Positions 47,518 to 57,687 of a stretch of 64,000 nt of DNA are shown here, piece by piece (within the stretch, counting starts at the first letter, position 1; every line of letters starts with the position of its first letter). The notes under the pieces were generated by a model. That model had not been told where the DNA came from and searched no databases. It was given only the letters and a program-made list of their open reading frames with translations. The stretch is from positions 1 through 64,000 of the forward strand of contig NZ_JACIUZ010000019.1 in NCBI RefSeq assembly GCF_014145505.1, in the 5' to 3' direction. This DNA is from Limosilactobacillus fastidiosus. GTDB taxonomy: Bacteria; Bacillota; Bacilli; Lactobacillales; Lactobacillaceae. Both the position numbers and the translations under genes were made by a program.

Positions 47518-47597
47518 CCTAAAAAAGCACCAGTCCTCTACAGAGAGAGTCCTGGTGCTTCCTGTTTCAACACCGTTTTGCCCTCTCTGGAGCAGAT
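47518..47597 (-). promoter_or_regulatory. PyrR attenuator between pyrR and pyrF
   Basis: On the minus strand GCTCCAGAGAGGGCAAAA (47576-47593) matches the PyrR anti-antiterminator loop. It precedes the terminator GCACCAGGACTCT...AGAGGACTGGTGC with T6 (47520-47560). Pyrimidine-replete cells should stop transcription before pyrF. Confidence 0.88.
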
Positions 47598-47617
47598 TAA
47601 ATGGCTATTGTAATTTA

Positions 47618-48157
47618 TTATTCATGGTGTTCAATTGTAATATCTTCGTGACCATCGTATTCTTCAACCGCCACATGAACAGTCTCATTCATTGCGGTTG
47701 GAATATTCTTCCCAACAAAGTCAGGCCGAATTGGCAATTCACGGTGACCTCGATCAACCAAGACAGCTAGTGAAATTTCTTGTGGACGTCCCATATCCAT
47801 CAGAGCATCTAAGGCTGCTCGAACTGTTCGTCCCGTAAAGAGCACGTCATCAACCAGGATAACATGCTTATCGTTAATATCGATCCCTAATGAAGATGTT
47901 TTCACAGTTGGTTCCTTATGGTGATCAGGAATATGACGATCATCCCGATATAAGGTAATATCTAACGCCCCAACTGGAATATCAACATTTTCTAGCTGAT
48001 TTAATCGCTTAGCAAGACGTTCAGCAAGGTAAACTCCCCGGGTCTTAATACCAACAAAGACAAGGTTTTCGACCCCTTTATTCTGTTCAATAATTTCGTA
48101 AGTAATTCGTGTTAATGCTCGTTGCATACTTGATCCATCAACAATTTCATGGGCCAT
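47618..48157 (-). CDS. pyrR: PyrR bifunctional pyr operon regulator / uracil phosphoribosyltransferase
   Basis: Binds pyr mRNA attenuators in the presence of UMP and has weak uracil phosphoribosyltransferase activity. The chosen ATG at 48155-48157 gives 179 aa; an in-frame GTG three codons earlier is too close to AAGGGG. The PRPP motif is [22 protein letters not shown] near residues 92-113, with [18 protein letters not shown] and DITLYRDD conserved for RNA binding and dimer formation. It heads the pyrR-pyrF unit and should also control pyrE at 16 kb. Confidence 0.95.
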   Translation of the reverse strand: MAHEIVDGSSMQRALTRITYEIIEQNKGVENLVFVGIKTRGVYLAERLAKRLNQLENVDIPVGALDITLYRDDRHIPDHHKEPTVKTSSLGIDINDKHVILVDDVLFTGRTVRAALDALMDMGRPQEISLAVLVDRGHRELPIRPDFVGKNIPTAMNETVHVAVEEYDGHEDITIEHHE

Positions 48158-48190
48158 CCTGGTCACTTCCCCTTAATCAATTTATTCTAT

Positions 48191-48323
48191 AAAACCCTTC
48201 TCCACTGAATCTGTGAGGAAGGGTCTAGGTACTTATTTGTTCCTTCTTGATTTCACGGAATCAGGTTAAAGGCGATATTTCTCTTATTACAAGTATTTTA
48301 AGCGTCTCACCTAAGCCTGTCAA
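48191..48323 (-). promoter_or_regulatory. pyrR promoter and possible attenuator
   Basis: On the minus strand TTGACA (48318-48323), a 17-base spacer and TAAAAT (48295-48300) form a good promoter. The leader ends in a terminator-like hairpin (ACCCTTC/GAAGGGT with TTTTA, 48191-48222). No canonical PyrR loop (CCAGAGAGG) was seen between them, unlike the pyrE and pyrF leaders. Confidence 0.6.
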
Positions 48324-48328
48324 TAAAA

Positions 48329-49147
48329 TCATTGGTTAGCGTTACTGGAGGAATTATTACCAGTATGATCATTTACCCAGGATTGCATTAGCGAGGTAAT
48401 GCTATTCCAGATTTCACCAAAACCATCCTTATTTTTTAAGGCATTAACCGTTGAACTGGCATTAGAAGGATCCTGTTGCAACTGGTTAATAACTTGATCA
48501 ACATCATTCAACTTTTGCTTGGCAGAATTACTACTTAATTGACCTTCAATTCGCTGATTCTGGTTTGCAATATTGTTAAGCTGGTTCTGAAGTTCCTGTT
48601 GGTTATGGTCCCGTTCGTATTGTCGTGCAGCACCGCGAAGAGCCGCAACTTGTTCGGCAAGTTTTTGATTATCTGAACTCAACTTATTAATACTGCTTGA
48701 GTTATTACTAATCTGACTACTTTGTTCAGCATTGTTTACCTGCTGATCTGCATTATGGTCGTGGATTGCTGCGAGTGCCCACCAAATAATGACAAGTGCA
48801 ATCACCACAGCGATCGCAACGATCCATGCACGATAACGCTTCCTCGGTGGGTTTGTCTGTTGACTACCACCAGGAATCTGATCAAGTTCTTCCCGGCTCT
48901 TAATATTAATCATTATTCGGGCAGATTCAGTTTCCCCCTCACTATTCATTACCGTAACCGCAATCGGGTATTCCCCCTGGTGTTCAAGATCAACTTGAGT
49001 CGCATTAAAGGTCACCTTATTCGTAATATCTTTGCCGTTATCTATAGCGGAGATGCCGTAACGAGCAATCAGTTCATTACTATCAAGTGGTTTTCCTAAA
49101 AGCCAATCCAGGTTATGTCGCTGAATTTTTAAAACTGGTTTTGCCAT
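48329..49147 (-). CDS. Single-pass membrane protein with coiled-coil extracytoplasmic part
   Basis: A 272-aa protein I do not recognise by name. Residues 1-85 form a beta-rich Ig-like domain (TFNATQVDLEHQGEYPIAVTVMNSEGETES) of the kind seen in bacterial surface repeats, here on the side before the membrane segment. A basic stretch (PPRKRYR) precedes a single transmembrane helix at 107-130. The rest is Asn/Gln-rich coiled coil (145-230), ending in a short tail with SITSLMQSWVNDHTG. By charge the N terminus is inside. The ATG at 49145-49147 has GGAGG upstream. Its stop codon abuts the pyrR promoter. Confidence 0.7.
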   Translation of the reverse strand: MAKPVLKIQRHNLDWLLGKPLDSNELIARYGISAIDNGKDITNKVTFNATQVDLEHQGEYPIAVTVMNSEGETESARIMINIKSREELDQIPGGSQQTNPPRKRYRAWIVAIAVVIALVIIWWALAAIHDHNADQQVNNAEQSSQISNNSSSINKLSSDNQKLAEQVAALRGAARQYERDHNQQELQNQLNNIANQNQRIEGQLSSNSAKQKLNDVDQVINQLQQDPSNASSTVNALKNKDGFGEIWNSITSLMQSWVNDHTGNNSSSNANQ

Positions 49148-49220
49148 AAAAATCCTCCATGTTATCCTCATTAGTTTGTCTGCATTATAGCACATGAGGA
49201 ATATGAGCTCCTGTGTAGTC

Positions 49221-49985
49221 CTAATCAGGATTTACACTTGCCACCAACTCGATCGGACAGTGTTCAGAACCAGTAATGTTTGTCAGGATGCTGGAATCCC
49301 TAATCTCACTATCAAGAGAATTTGAAACCAAGAAGTAATCCAGCCGCCAACCAATATTTCGTGCCCGTGCATCATAACGGTAGCTCCACCAAGTATAGGC
49401 TCCCTTCTTATTCGGATGCTGGTAGCGGAAAGTATCAGTAAAACCCACATCTAGCAACTTACCAAAATCGTCCCGTTCCTCTGTTGTAAAGCCAGCATGG
49501 TGGTGATTTTCAGCTGGTTCAGCAAGGTCAATTGGCTGATAGGCAACTCCCATGCTACCTCCAATAATGACTTCCTTTTTACTGTTAAGATCCCTTACGT
49601 AGTCTAAGAATGCTTGATCCCACTTTTGCCGTTCTGCTAATTTTTGTAGTTTCTCACCCGAAAAAGGTACATAAGTAGTCACAAAGTAAAAGTTAGGATA
49701 CTCAAGGGTGATCGTTCTTCTTTCCCGATCAAACTCTGGATTATTAATTCCTGTAGTTACTTTCTGTGGTTTCTCCTTGGCAAAGACTGCCGTTCCCGCA
49801 CTCCCTTTTCTTTCAGCATAGTTCCAATATTGATGGTAACCCGGTAGTTCAAATTCGATTTCACCTGGTTGCAACCGCGTCCGTTGAACACAAAAGATAT
49901 CGGCATTTAGATCAGTCACCGTTTCACGAAAACCATGTCTCAAGATTGCCTTAAAGCCACCAACATTCCAAGATACAAATTTCAT
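49221..49985 (-). CDS. ExoIII/ExoA-family protein with altered catalytic residues
   Basis: A 254-aa protein of the exodeoxyribonuclease III (AP endonuclease) fold, clearly related to Firmicute ExoA: MKFVSWNVGGFKAIL, FVTTYVPFSGEKLQKLAERQKWDQAF and ARNIGWRLDYFLVS. Key residues are changed. The metal-binding Glu in QETK is Arg (FCVQRTRLQ, residue 35). The catalytic GDxN is replaced by GGSMG (142-146). The final SDHCP reads SEHCP. The fold appears intact and the frame is open, so it may bind DNA without cutting it. The ATG at 49983-49985 follows AAGGAAG; a 37-codon upstream extension is rejected. Confidence 0.85.
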   Translation of the reverse strand: MKFVSWNVGGFKAILRHGFRETVTDLNADIFCVQRTRLQPGEIEFELPGYHQYWNYAERKGSAGTAVFAKEKPQKVTTGINNPEFDRERRTITLEYPNFYFVTTYVPFSGEKLQKLAERQKWDQAFLDYVRDLNSKKEVIIGGSMGVAYQPIDLAEPAENHHHAGFTTEERDDFGKLLDVGFTDTFRYQHPNKKGAYTWWSYRYDARARNIGWRLDYFLVSNSLDSEIRDSSILTNITGSEHCPIELVASVNPD

Positions 49986-50120
49986 TATTAAACACTTCCT
50001 TATAATCAAACAATAAAAACAACTTTCTTCCTTTCTATTGTACAAATATATAACTATATTTTTAAAATGATTCGATTGATAATCAGTGTTAATCAAAAAG
50101 GAAGTGTAAATTTACCCTCC

Positions 50121-50178
50121 CCAAAAGGCTGGTTGGCTAACCGACTAGGATTCCCAAGATAAGGATCTATAAGTCCGG
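50121..50178 (+). repeat. Intergenic repeat, family 2, copy C
   Basis: GGCTGGTTGGCTAACCGACT, then GGATTCCC and CTATAAGTCCGG. It matches copy A near 20.4 kb block by block and lies just beyond the purA terminator. Confidence 0.6.
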
Positions 50179-50196
50179 CGGCTATTAGTAACAGAA

Positions 50197-50234
50197 TTGA
50201 GGCCGAGAAAAATATTTTTTCTCGGCCTCTCGCT
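50197..50234 (-). terminator. purA terminator
   Basis: GAGGCCGAGAAAAA and TTTTTCTCGGCCTC form a perfect stem; the minus strand continues AATTCTGTT, so the U run is largely inside the stem. It lies about 20 bases after the stop. Confidence 0.75.
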
Positions 50235-50254
50235 TTTTCTTATTTAATTTTAAT

Positions 50255-51565
<1,311 letters not shown>

Positions 51566-51589
51566 TTAATTTGTAAAAGACGTTTTTAC

Positions 51590-51645
51590 TTCATCATACT
51601 ACCGAACTTCCGATTAATCGTCAAGAAGATAACGAACGTTTTTTC
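51590..51645. promoter_or_regulatory. Possible PurBoxes between purA and guaC
   Basis: ACTACCGAACTTC (51598-51610) matches the PurR box AWWWCCGAACWWT at 11 of 13 positions, and ATAACGAACGTT follows 30 bases later. The pair lies in the control region of two divergent purine genes. Regulation by PurR is inferred. Confidence 0.4.
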
Positions 51646-51744
51646 TGAGCATTTTTACAATTGTCCGATTTTTTAGTTGACGACAATTAATAAACAGTGC
51701 ATAATAGCATACGGAATTTTCAAGAAAGTAAAGGAGCTGTTCTC

Positions 51745-52719
51745 GTGCAAACATTTGATTACGATGACATCCAATTAGTCCCTAACAAGTGTATTATCAA
51801 GAGTCGAAAAGAGGCCGATACTAGTGTTAAGTTCGGTCCAAAGACATTCAAGATTCCTGTAGTACCAGCTAACATGGAAAGTGTTATTAACGAAGACCTT
51901 GCTGTTTGGCTTGCACAAAATGACTATTTCTATGTGATGCATCGTTTTGAGCCGGAAGAACGTATCGGATTCACCAAACGAATGCACGATCGCAAGCTCT
52001 TCGCATCCATTTCAGTTGGAATTAAGGATTCTGAATACGGCTTTATCGATCAACTAAAAGCCGAACATTTAAATCCAGAATACGTTACGATCGATGTTGC
52101 TCATGGTCATTCTGATTTTGTTATCAAGATGATCCAATACATCAAGAAGAACTTACCAAACGCCTTTGTAATTGCCGGAAACGTTGCGACCCCAGAAGCT
52201 GTGCGTGACCTAGAAAATGCAGGTGCAGATGCCACTAAAGTTGGTGTTGGTCCAGGAAAAGCTTGCATTACCAAGCTAAAGACTGGTTTTGGAACCGGTG
52301 GCTGGCAACTTGCTGCAATCCGCCTTTGTGCAAAGGCTGCCCAAAAGCCAATCATCGCTGACGGCGGAATTCGTCATAATGGCGATATCGCTAAGTCAGT
52401 TCGTTTTGGTGCTTCAATGGTAATGATCGGTTCAATGCTTGCTGGGCACCTTGAATCACCAGGCCACGTAATCACGATCGACGGTAAACGGTATAAGCAA
52501 TACTGGGGCTCCGCTTCCGAAGTTCAAAAGGGTGCTTACCGAAATGTTGAAGGAAAACAGATGCTTGTTCCTTACCGTGGTTCAATCAAGGACACCCTTC
52601 GTGAAATGCAAGAAGATCTCCAATCTTCAATTTCATATGCCGGTGGTCGTGACCTTGAATCCATTCGTCACGTTGATTACGTCATCGTCAAGAATTCAAT
52701 CATGAATGGGGATTACTAA
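51745..52719 (+). CDS. guaC: GMP reductase
   Basis: Reduces GMP to IMP with NADPH, returning guanine nucleotides to the adenine branch. The GTG at 51745, with AAAGGAG upstream, gives 324 aa, the usual length; the longer ATG frame is not supported by a ribosome-binding site. The TIM barrel has [37 protein letters not shown] and the catalytic loop [12 protein letters not shown] with the active Cys, then [22 protein letters not shown]-type ending [14 protein letters not shown] is typical of GuaC. Confidence 0.95.
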   Translation: MQTFDYDDIQLVPNKCIIKSRKEADTSVKFGPKTFKIPVVPANMESVINEDLAVWLAQNDYFYVMHRFEPEERIGFTKRMHDRKLFASISVGIKDSEYGFIDQLKAEHLNPEYVTIDVAHGHSDFVIKMIQYIKKNLPNAFVIAGNVATPEAVRDLENAGADATKVGVGPGKACITKLKTGFGTGGWQLAAIRLCAKAAQKPIIADGGIRHNGDIAKSVRFGASMVMIGSMLAGHLESPGHVITIDGKRYKQYWGSASEVQKGAYRNVEGKQMLVPYRGSIKDTLREMQEDLQSSISYAGGRDLESIRHVDYVIVKNSIMNGDY

Positions 52720-52723
52720 AAAT

Positions 52724-52770
52724 AGAGTGCGAACAGGCATAGAAGTCCCGTAAGACAACACTTCCTACTA
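52724..52770 (+). repeat. Intergenic repeat directly after guaC
   Basis: AATAGAGTGCGAACAGG begins four bases after the guaC stop and continues AGAAGTCCCGTAAGACAACA. It matches the first arm of the palindromic element after cfa, in the same orientation relative to its gene, but the second arm is missing. Confidence 0.65.
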
Positions 52771-52783
52771 CATATCACACATA

Positions 52784-52846
52784 AATAACCCAAGACTTAT
52801 TCAGAGTAATTCATACTACTCTAAACTAGTCTTGGGTTATTTTTAA
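52784..52846. terminator. Bidirectional terminator between guaC and the nitroreductase gene
   Basis: AAATAACCCAAGACT and AGTCTTGGGTTATTT form a perfect 15-bp outer stem. AGAGTA/TACTCT makes an inner hairpin. A and T tracts flank both sides. Confidence 0.88.
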
Positions 52847-53500
52847 ATCGCAAAAATGCAATATCTCACCTAACGGACGGCGTTCAGAGCGGTAACTATT
52901 AATCTTTGACTTATCCTCATAACCGAGTGAAATTCCTACAATAAAACGTTCATCTTCTGGAACATTCAGAAGTCGGTGAAGAATCTCAGGAAAACGAACA
53001 CTATTGTAAGTTGGAATCGAATTTAAGCCTTGATCCGTTGCCACTAACATTATATTTTCTGCAAAGGCACCGGCATCAAAAATTGACCAGTCCGGAGATG
53101 CCAGCGGAATCGTAATATAAAGGATTACGGGCGAATTATAAAGGGTATTACTGGCGGTCGTCATTTGATCATGAGCTTCATCAAATGTCTCAAAGTGATG
53201 CACTATTCCGTGACGCCACTTCTTCATATTTTCCTGTGTTTCTGGACTCCAGTCATCTCGTGACATTACTGCCAAGTCTGGATGGCCATGATTTCCAGCA
53301 AGTTCTTCCTTATGATAGGCAGTTTTTATCTGTGCTAAAGAATCACCCATCGCACAGTACACCTGCCATGGCTGCGAGTTAACCCATGATGGTGCACGCT
53401 GGGCTAACTGAACAATTTTCTTAATGACATCTTGTTCAACTGGCCGGTCAGTAAATCTCCGGGTTGAGTGACGAAAATTAATTGCTTCTGTTAATTTCAC
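52826..53500 (-). CDS. Nitroreductase family protein
   Basis: A 224-aa FMN-dependent oxidoreductase: NFRHSTRRFTDRPV (residues 8-21, FMN phosphate site), RAPSWVNSQPWQVYCAMG near 34 and the C-terminal FIVGISLGYEDKSKINSYRSERRPLGEI. The substrate is unknown; relatives reduce quinones, nitro compounds or flavins. The start is GTG overlapping the kinase stop (TAGTG), so it is translated together with the two-component system. It ends at a bidirectional terminator. Confidence 0.88.
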   Translation of the reverse strand: MKLTEAINFRHSTRRFTDRPVEQDVIKKIVQLAQRAPSWVNSQPWQVYCAMGDSLAQIKTAYHKEELAGNHGHPDLAVMSRDDWSPETQENMKKWRHGIVHHFETFDEAHDQMTTASNTLYNSPVILYITIPLASPDWSIFDAGAFAENIMLVATDQGLNSIPTYNSVRFPEILHRLLNVPEDERFIVGISLGYEDKSKINSYRSERRPLGEILHFCDLKITQD

Positions 53501-54783
53501 TACTTTTCCTCCTGTTTACCATTTAACTTATGATTGGCTTTCTTGATAGTTATAATCATCGAAATTTTGCCGTTTGAGTAACTAATCTTAATCTGACCGC
53601 CAAAGTTTTTGACGATGTTTTGGGCCATTGATAAGCCAATCCCGTAGCCCGACTTTTTTTCGTTAATTGTTCGAGCTTTATCCTCACGGTAGAAACGTTC
53701 AAAGAACCGCTGATAGTCAATCTCCTTTCCTGCTGCAAATGAATTAGTTACGGATAAAATGACGTTTTTTCTTCTTTTTCCCAGTCTTAGTTTCAGATAA
53801 ACGTCCCCTTCTGGATCACAGTACTTATTTGCGTTATCCAGAAGAATACTAATTAATTCATAAAAGTAATGCTCATCCGCCTTAATCATTAATTTCGGTG
53901 TCACGAACGCCTTAAATTTCTTACCGTCTTGAACAACGACACTCTTAAAACTATCGGCAACCTGATTAGTAACTCGACTCGCATTAATCACGGATAATGT
54001 CATTCTCGGTTGTTCTTGAAGTCGAGCTAAAGAAACAAACTGGTTAATCAATTTTGTGAGTCGGTCGACCTGTTCTTTCGTACTCCGAGTCAAGTCATTT
54101 TCACCGTTCATTAATTCCTGCATTTCGGTATTTGCTGAAATAACACTTAATGGTGTCTTAAGTTCATGTCCGGCATTTGTAATAAACTCCTTTTGTCGTT
54201 GTTCTGCCTGAACGATTGGCCGAATAGCAGACTTCGAAAAAAGGACAAGGACAGTCGCATATAGTAAAAGACTAACTATCCCGAGAAGAATTCCTAGGTA
54301 TGTTACCTCTAACGCTTTCGATAGCATTAAAGTTTCATCCAGAAAGACAACATTGGTCTGTTTACTACTATCCTTTACCCGGTAAGCATAAACTGTTTGC
54401 TTATAAAATACACGTCCCTGAAGTCGGTGGCCCCTAAGTACCCGTTGCGTTAGTTTTTGAATTTCTGCTGGTGAAACGGATAAGATATGGTCATCTTCAA
54501 CCTTTATCTGATTATTTTGCTTATTGAGCGTCCCACTAAAATAACGGTACTGAGACAAACTTTCCCGAGTAATGTTAGGCTGAGTAAAAGCTTGAAGTGG
54601 GTCAGGAGACATTCGCGCAGGCATTTCACCATCATTATTACTAAGAATCGTTAAAACGGCATTTACTTCCTGATGAGCACGGAAGTAGGTAACCGAGCTG
54701 ATACTCCCAACGATTGTAATGATAACCAAGAGTAATGCGCACGTTGAAAAGATAATGAATTGTTTTCGAAAATGCCGAATCAT
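53500..54783 (-). CDS. Sensor histidine kinase (two-component system with alarmone synthetase)
   Basis: A 427-aa membrane kinase. Transmembrane helices lie at residues 9-32 and 160-183, enclosing a sensor domain of about 125 residues outside the membrane. The phospho-acceptor is His206 in FITNAGHELKTPLSVISANTEM. The ATPase domain has ISILLDNANKYC, and KKSGYGIGLSMAQNIVKNFGG. The large extracytoplasmic domain contrasts with the small loop of the kinase at 18.4 kb. It follows its response regulator by five bases. Confidence 0.92.
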   Translation of the reverse strand: MIRHFRKQFIIFSTCALLLVIITIVGSISSVTYFRAHQEVNAVLTILSNNDGEMPARMSPDPLQAFTQPNITRESLSQYRYFSGTLNKQNNQIKVEDDHILSVSPAEIQKLTQRVLRGHRLQGRVFYKQTVYAYRVKDSSKQTNVVFLDETLMLSKALEVTYLGILLGIVSLLLYATVLVLFSKSAIRPIVQAEQRQKEFITNAGHELKTPLSVISANTEMQELMNGENDLTRSTKEQVDRLTKLINQFVSLARLQEQPRMTLSVINASRVTNQVADSFKSVVVQDGKKFKAFVTPKLMIKADEHYFYELISILLDNANKYCDPEGDVYLKLRLGKRRKNVILSVTNSFAAGKEIDYQRFFERFYREDKARTINEKKSGYGIGLSMAQNIVKNFGGQIKISYSNGKISMIITIKKANHKLNGKQEEK

Positions 54784-54788
54784 TTTTC

Positions 54789-55457
54789 TTACCCTTCCAA
54801 GGCGTATGGGCCGCCTTTTTCACCGATAATCTTTACTTTTGATTGAATCGACTGTAATTTCTGCCGCAAATAACAAATGTTTATCCAGACTTCTTCTGGA
54901 TCGGCCTCATCAGTTCCGGCACTCCAAACATGGCCAATGATATCTTCACTTTCTAACTTTTTTCCTGAATTAAGGATAAAATATTCCAACATCTGTGTTT
55001 CTTCCCGAGAAAGACTAATTGAATTATTACTTTCAAGAACCTGTTCATTACTATCCAAGTGCAAATCAACAAATTTCAAATCATTATCATTATATTCCAT
55101 TGTCCGTCGTTCTAGCGAACGAAGCCGGGCAAGCAGTTCTTTTAATGAAAATGGTTTTGTTAGATAATCATCAGCTCCGGAATCAAGGCCATTGACTCGA
55201 TCATCCTCTTCCGCCATTGCGGTCAGCATCATAATGTAGGTCTTATCACCTCGTGAACGAATTTCCTTCAGTGCTTCAATCCCGTTTTTTCCCGGCATCA
55301 TAATATCTAAAATGATGACATCATAGGCGTTCTCTGCTGAAAGATTAACTGCCTGCTGTCCATTATTAGTGGTATCAACTTGATAACCTGCTTGATTCAT
55401 CGCCATTTTTATAACTTTGGCTAACTGTCCTTCATCTTCAGCAAGTAAAATTCTCAT
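54789..55457 (-). CDS. OmpR-family response regulator
   Basis: A 222-aa regulator: receiver domain (residues 1-115) with EDE at 7-9, Asp51 (VIILDIMMPGKNGIE) and LTKPFSLKELLARL near 100; a winged-helix DNA-binding domain follows (125-222). It belongs to the ArlR/CiaR-like group by size. It lies 17 bases downstream of the small alarmone synthetase and just ahead of its kinase. Confidence 0.93.
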   Translation of the reverse strand: MRILLAEDEGQLAKVIKMAMNQAGYQVDTTNNGQQAVNLSAENAYDVIILDIMMPGKNGIEALKEIRSRGDKTYIMMLTAMAEEDDRVNGLDSGADDYLTKPFSLKELLARLRSLERRTMEYNDNDLKFVDLHLDSNEQVLESNNSISLSREETQMLEYFILNSGKKLESEDIIGHVWSAGTDEADPEEVWINICYLRQKLQSIQSKVKIIGEKGGPYALEG

Positions 55458-55474
55458 TTCTAACTCCCACCTAA

Positions 55475-56089
55475 TTAATCCTCGTTCTCTCTAACTAACT
55501 GCCGAATGGTTTCCATTTGAACGTCGCAGGAAGCAAGTTGATCTGCGCAGCGCTTTAATTCCTTCTCGATCCGTTCTGGATTTTTGACATGATGCTTATA
55601 CTTTATTTCATGCTCTAAACTAGCCCAAGAGTCCATCGCAATTGTTCGTAACTGGATTTCTACATAAAAATGACCTGGCAGGTGACCATCCACATCCCGA
55701 TAATCCTCAATCACATCCAGAATTAAATGGTAGCTCCTGTAACCATTTGGCTTCGCATTTGAAATATAATCCTTTTCTTTAATGACCGAACACCAATCAA
55801 CGTTCCGTAAAATTGCTAGGCAACGATCAATATCACTAATAAAATTACAAACTATCCGGATCCCGACAGCATCCCGACACTTACGCAAGGCAGATTCAAC
55901 CGTTAAAGGGTAATTCTTTCTTTGGCATTTTTCTTCCATACTCGTCGGCGTCTTTACCCGGCCAATTAAGTGTTCATATAATTTTGGCTGATGTTTGTCA
56001 ATTTCTTGTTGGTTTAATTGCCGAATTCGTTTCTCCACATCGAAAAGAATATTATTTAACGTTTCTTCGTAAGGGCCATAGATCGACAT
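55475..56089 (-). CDS. Small alarmone synthetase, RelA/SpoT-type GTP pyrophosphokinase
   Basis: A 204-aa single-domain (p)ppGpp synthetase without hydrolase or regulatory domains. Synthetase motifs are present: IGRVKTPTSMEEKC (GTP/ATP site, residues 42-55), DAVGIRIVC with the catalytic Asp near 74, AKPNGYRSYHLIL near 112 and EIQLRTIAMDSWASLEHEIKYK near 145 with the catalytic Glu. The last 40 residues are helical, as in tetramer-forming family members. It is the first gene of an operon with a two-component system and nitroreductase, so alarmone synthesis is probably tied to that sensor. RelP/RelQ subtype is not decided. Confidence 0.9.
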   Translation of the reverse strand: MSIYGPYEETLNNILFDVEKRIRQLNQQEIDKHQPKLYEHLIGRVKTPTSMEEKCQRKNYPLTVESALRKCRDAVGIRIVCNFISDIDRCLAILRNVDWCSVIKEKDYISNAKPNGYRSYHLILDVIEDYRDVDGHLPGHFYVEIQLRTIAMDSWASLEHEIKYKHHVKNPERIEKELKRCADQLASCDVQMETIRQLVRENED

Positions 56090-56188
56090 TGATCAACACT
56101 CCTTATTATTTTTAATACCCTAAACATCTTCCATTATAACAATCTTTTCAAAGGCTTTTTAATGATACGAAAATCCTAAAACAAACTT

Positions 56189-56236
56189 AAAAGGCAAGAA
56201 ACTGTGAAAGCAATTCACAAGATCTTGCCTTTTAAT
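56189..56236 (-). terminator. Terminator after the APC permease
   Basis: AAAAGGCAAGA and TCTTGCCTTTT close a nested hairpin that also contains GTGAA/TTCAC. It ends in T runs on either strand. Confidence 0.8.
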
Positions 56237-56254
56237 CGTTTCATAACGACGACA

Positions 56255-57583
56255 TTAATTTACTTTTTTCTCTTTATTGTAACGGTTCATGAAGAAGTAC
56301 GAAATAGCCGCTAAAACAGCAACAACCACAGCAACTAATATTGTTTTTAAGGTAAAGTTAGTAATCATATAGGCTGAAATTATTAAAGCAGCAACCGGAA
56401 TGAAATATTTTCCGGGAAGCTTAAACCCCTTGTTAGGAAACTCTCCAGTATATTTAAATTTGATTACTGAAAGGATTGATGGGACGTACTGTACAAAGCT
56501 AGCTAATACAATACAAGATACCAAAAACAAATATGATTGGGTAACAAGAAATCCAGCAACAATTGCAGTTAAAATAATTGCAACCCACGGTGCGTCATAC
56601 CGATTTTTCTTATCTATCCACTTAGGCAACATTTGGTGCTCGCCCGCTAATGAAGCTATTAAAGTTGGTGTATCAAAAGAAAACGCAAAAGCGACTCCAA
56701 ACATACTAATCAGCATCCCTACAATAATTACCACATATCCCCACTCACCAACTCCATTCTTAAACGCTTGAGCAATTGGTGTGGTGTACTTGGATGTTGT
56801 AGAACCTAATATCCCAATTGCAACAACCATCATTGCAGAATAAAGAATCGTTACACTTAACATTACGGCAACTAAAACTCGTGGAATATTTCTTTCTGGA
56901 TTATTCATTTGTTCAGCCGCAATTGGAATAAATGAAAAGCCACAAAACATGTAAAAAGTAACACTAAAAGCTGCTCCAAAGTGTTCAATTAATGGCATTG
57001 CTCCCGTAGTTGCCGCTTTGGGAATTACTGGAGAAAAATGGGCAAAGTGAATAAAGAATATCCCGACAACAATAAAGATAATAATTGTTAACATTTTGGC
57101 TGCTGAGGAAATATTGTTGAGCGCTTTAACAATCGTTCGACCAAAGAAGTTGATAATTGAGAAGAAAATAATCATCCCGAATACACTCGAATAATATAGC
57201 CAATCATTATTAAACGCTGGAATAAAACTTTTCAAAGTAGTCAAAAAAGCAACAATTTCGGCTGCCATTGTGCAGCATCCTAAAAACCACACAAAGATCC
57301 CTACTTCGTACCCCCAAAAGCGACCAAAGGCATTATAGGAATAGATCCATGCAGCTCCAGAATCACTAAATCGACTAGCCAAGTCAGCATAGCAAAGTGC
57401 AATCAAACTTACTGTTATTGCTGCAAATAGCATTACCCCAACTCCCGCTAAGTTCATATCTCTATAAATCTCTTGCGGGAGTAAGAAGGCTCCTGAACCA
57501 ACAACACCGTTAATTCCTAGAAAGTAAATTGACATAAAGGAAAGTTTACGGGGGCTTTTTTGTTTCGTCTTAATTATCATCAT
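56255..57583 (-). CDS. APC superfamily amino acid transporter
   Basis: A 442-aa transporter with about twelve hydrophobic helices. Helix 1 carries IYFLGINGVVGSGAFLLPQEIY (residues 19-40), the Gly-rich substrate-binding bend. DLASRFSDSGAAWIYSYNAFGRFWGYEVG and GFSFIPIAAEQMNNPERNIPRVL are also family-typical. It resembles the APA branch (basic amino acid/polyamine antiport) more than the AAT permease at 32 kb. No decarboxylase partner lies nearby, so the substrate is unknown. Confidence 0.87.
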   Translation of the reverse strand: MMIIKTKQKSPRKLSFMSIYFLGINGVVGSGAFLLPQEIYRDMNLAGVGVMLFAAITVSLIALCYADLASRFSDSGAAWIYSYNAFGRFWGYEVGIFVWFLGCCTMAAEIVAFLTTLKSFIPAFNNDWLYYSSVFGMIIFFSIINFFGRTIVKALNNISSAAKMLTIIIFIVVGIFFIHFAHFSPVIPKAATTGAMPLIEHFGAAFSVTFYMFCGFSFIPIAAEQMNNPERNIPRVLVAVMLSVTILYSAMMVVAIGILGSTTSKYTTPIAQAFKNGVGEWGYVVIIVGMLISMFGVAFAFSFDTPTLIASLAGEHQMLPKWIDKKNRYDAPWVAIILTAIVAGFLVTQSYLFLVSCIVLASFVQYVPSILSVIKFKYTGEFPNKGFKLPGKYFIPVAALIISAYMITNFTLKTILVAVVVAVLAAISYFFMNRYNKEKKVN

Positions 57584-57687
57584 CCCATTTTAGTATAAAA
57601 ATATTAATAATTATAAAGATATTATAATGCTTAATATTAACAGAACTCAAATAATTAGAATTATCATAATTTATATTAGGGACTTAC

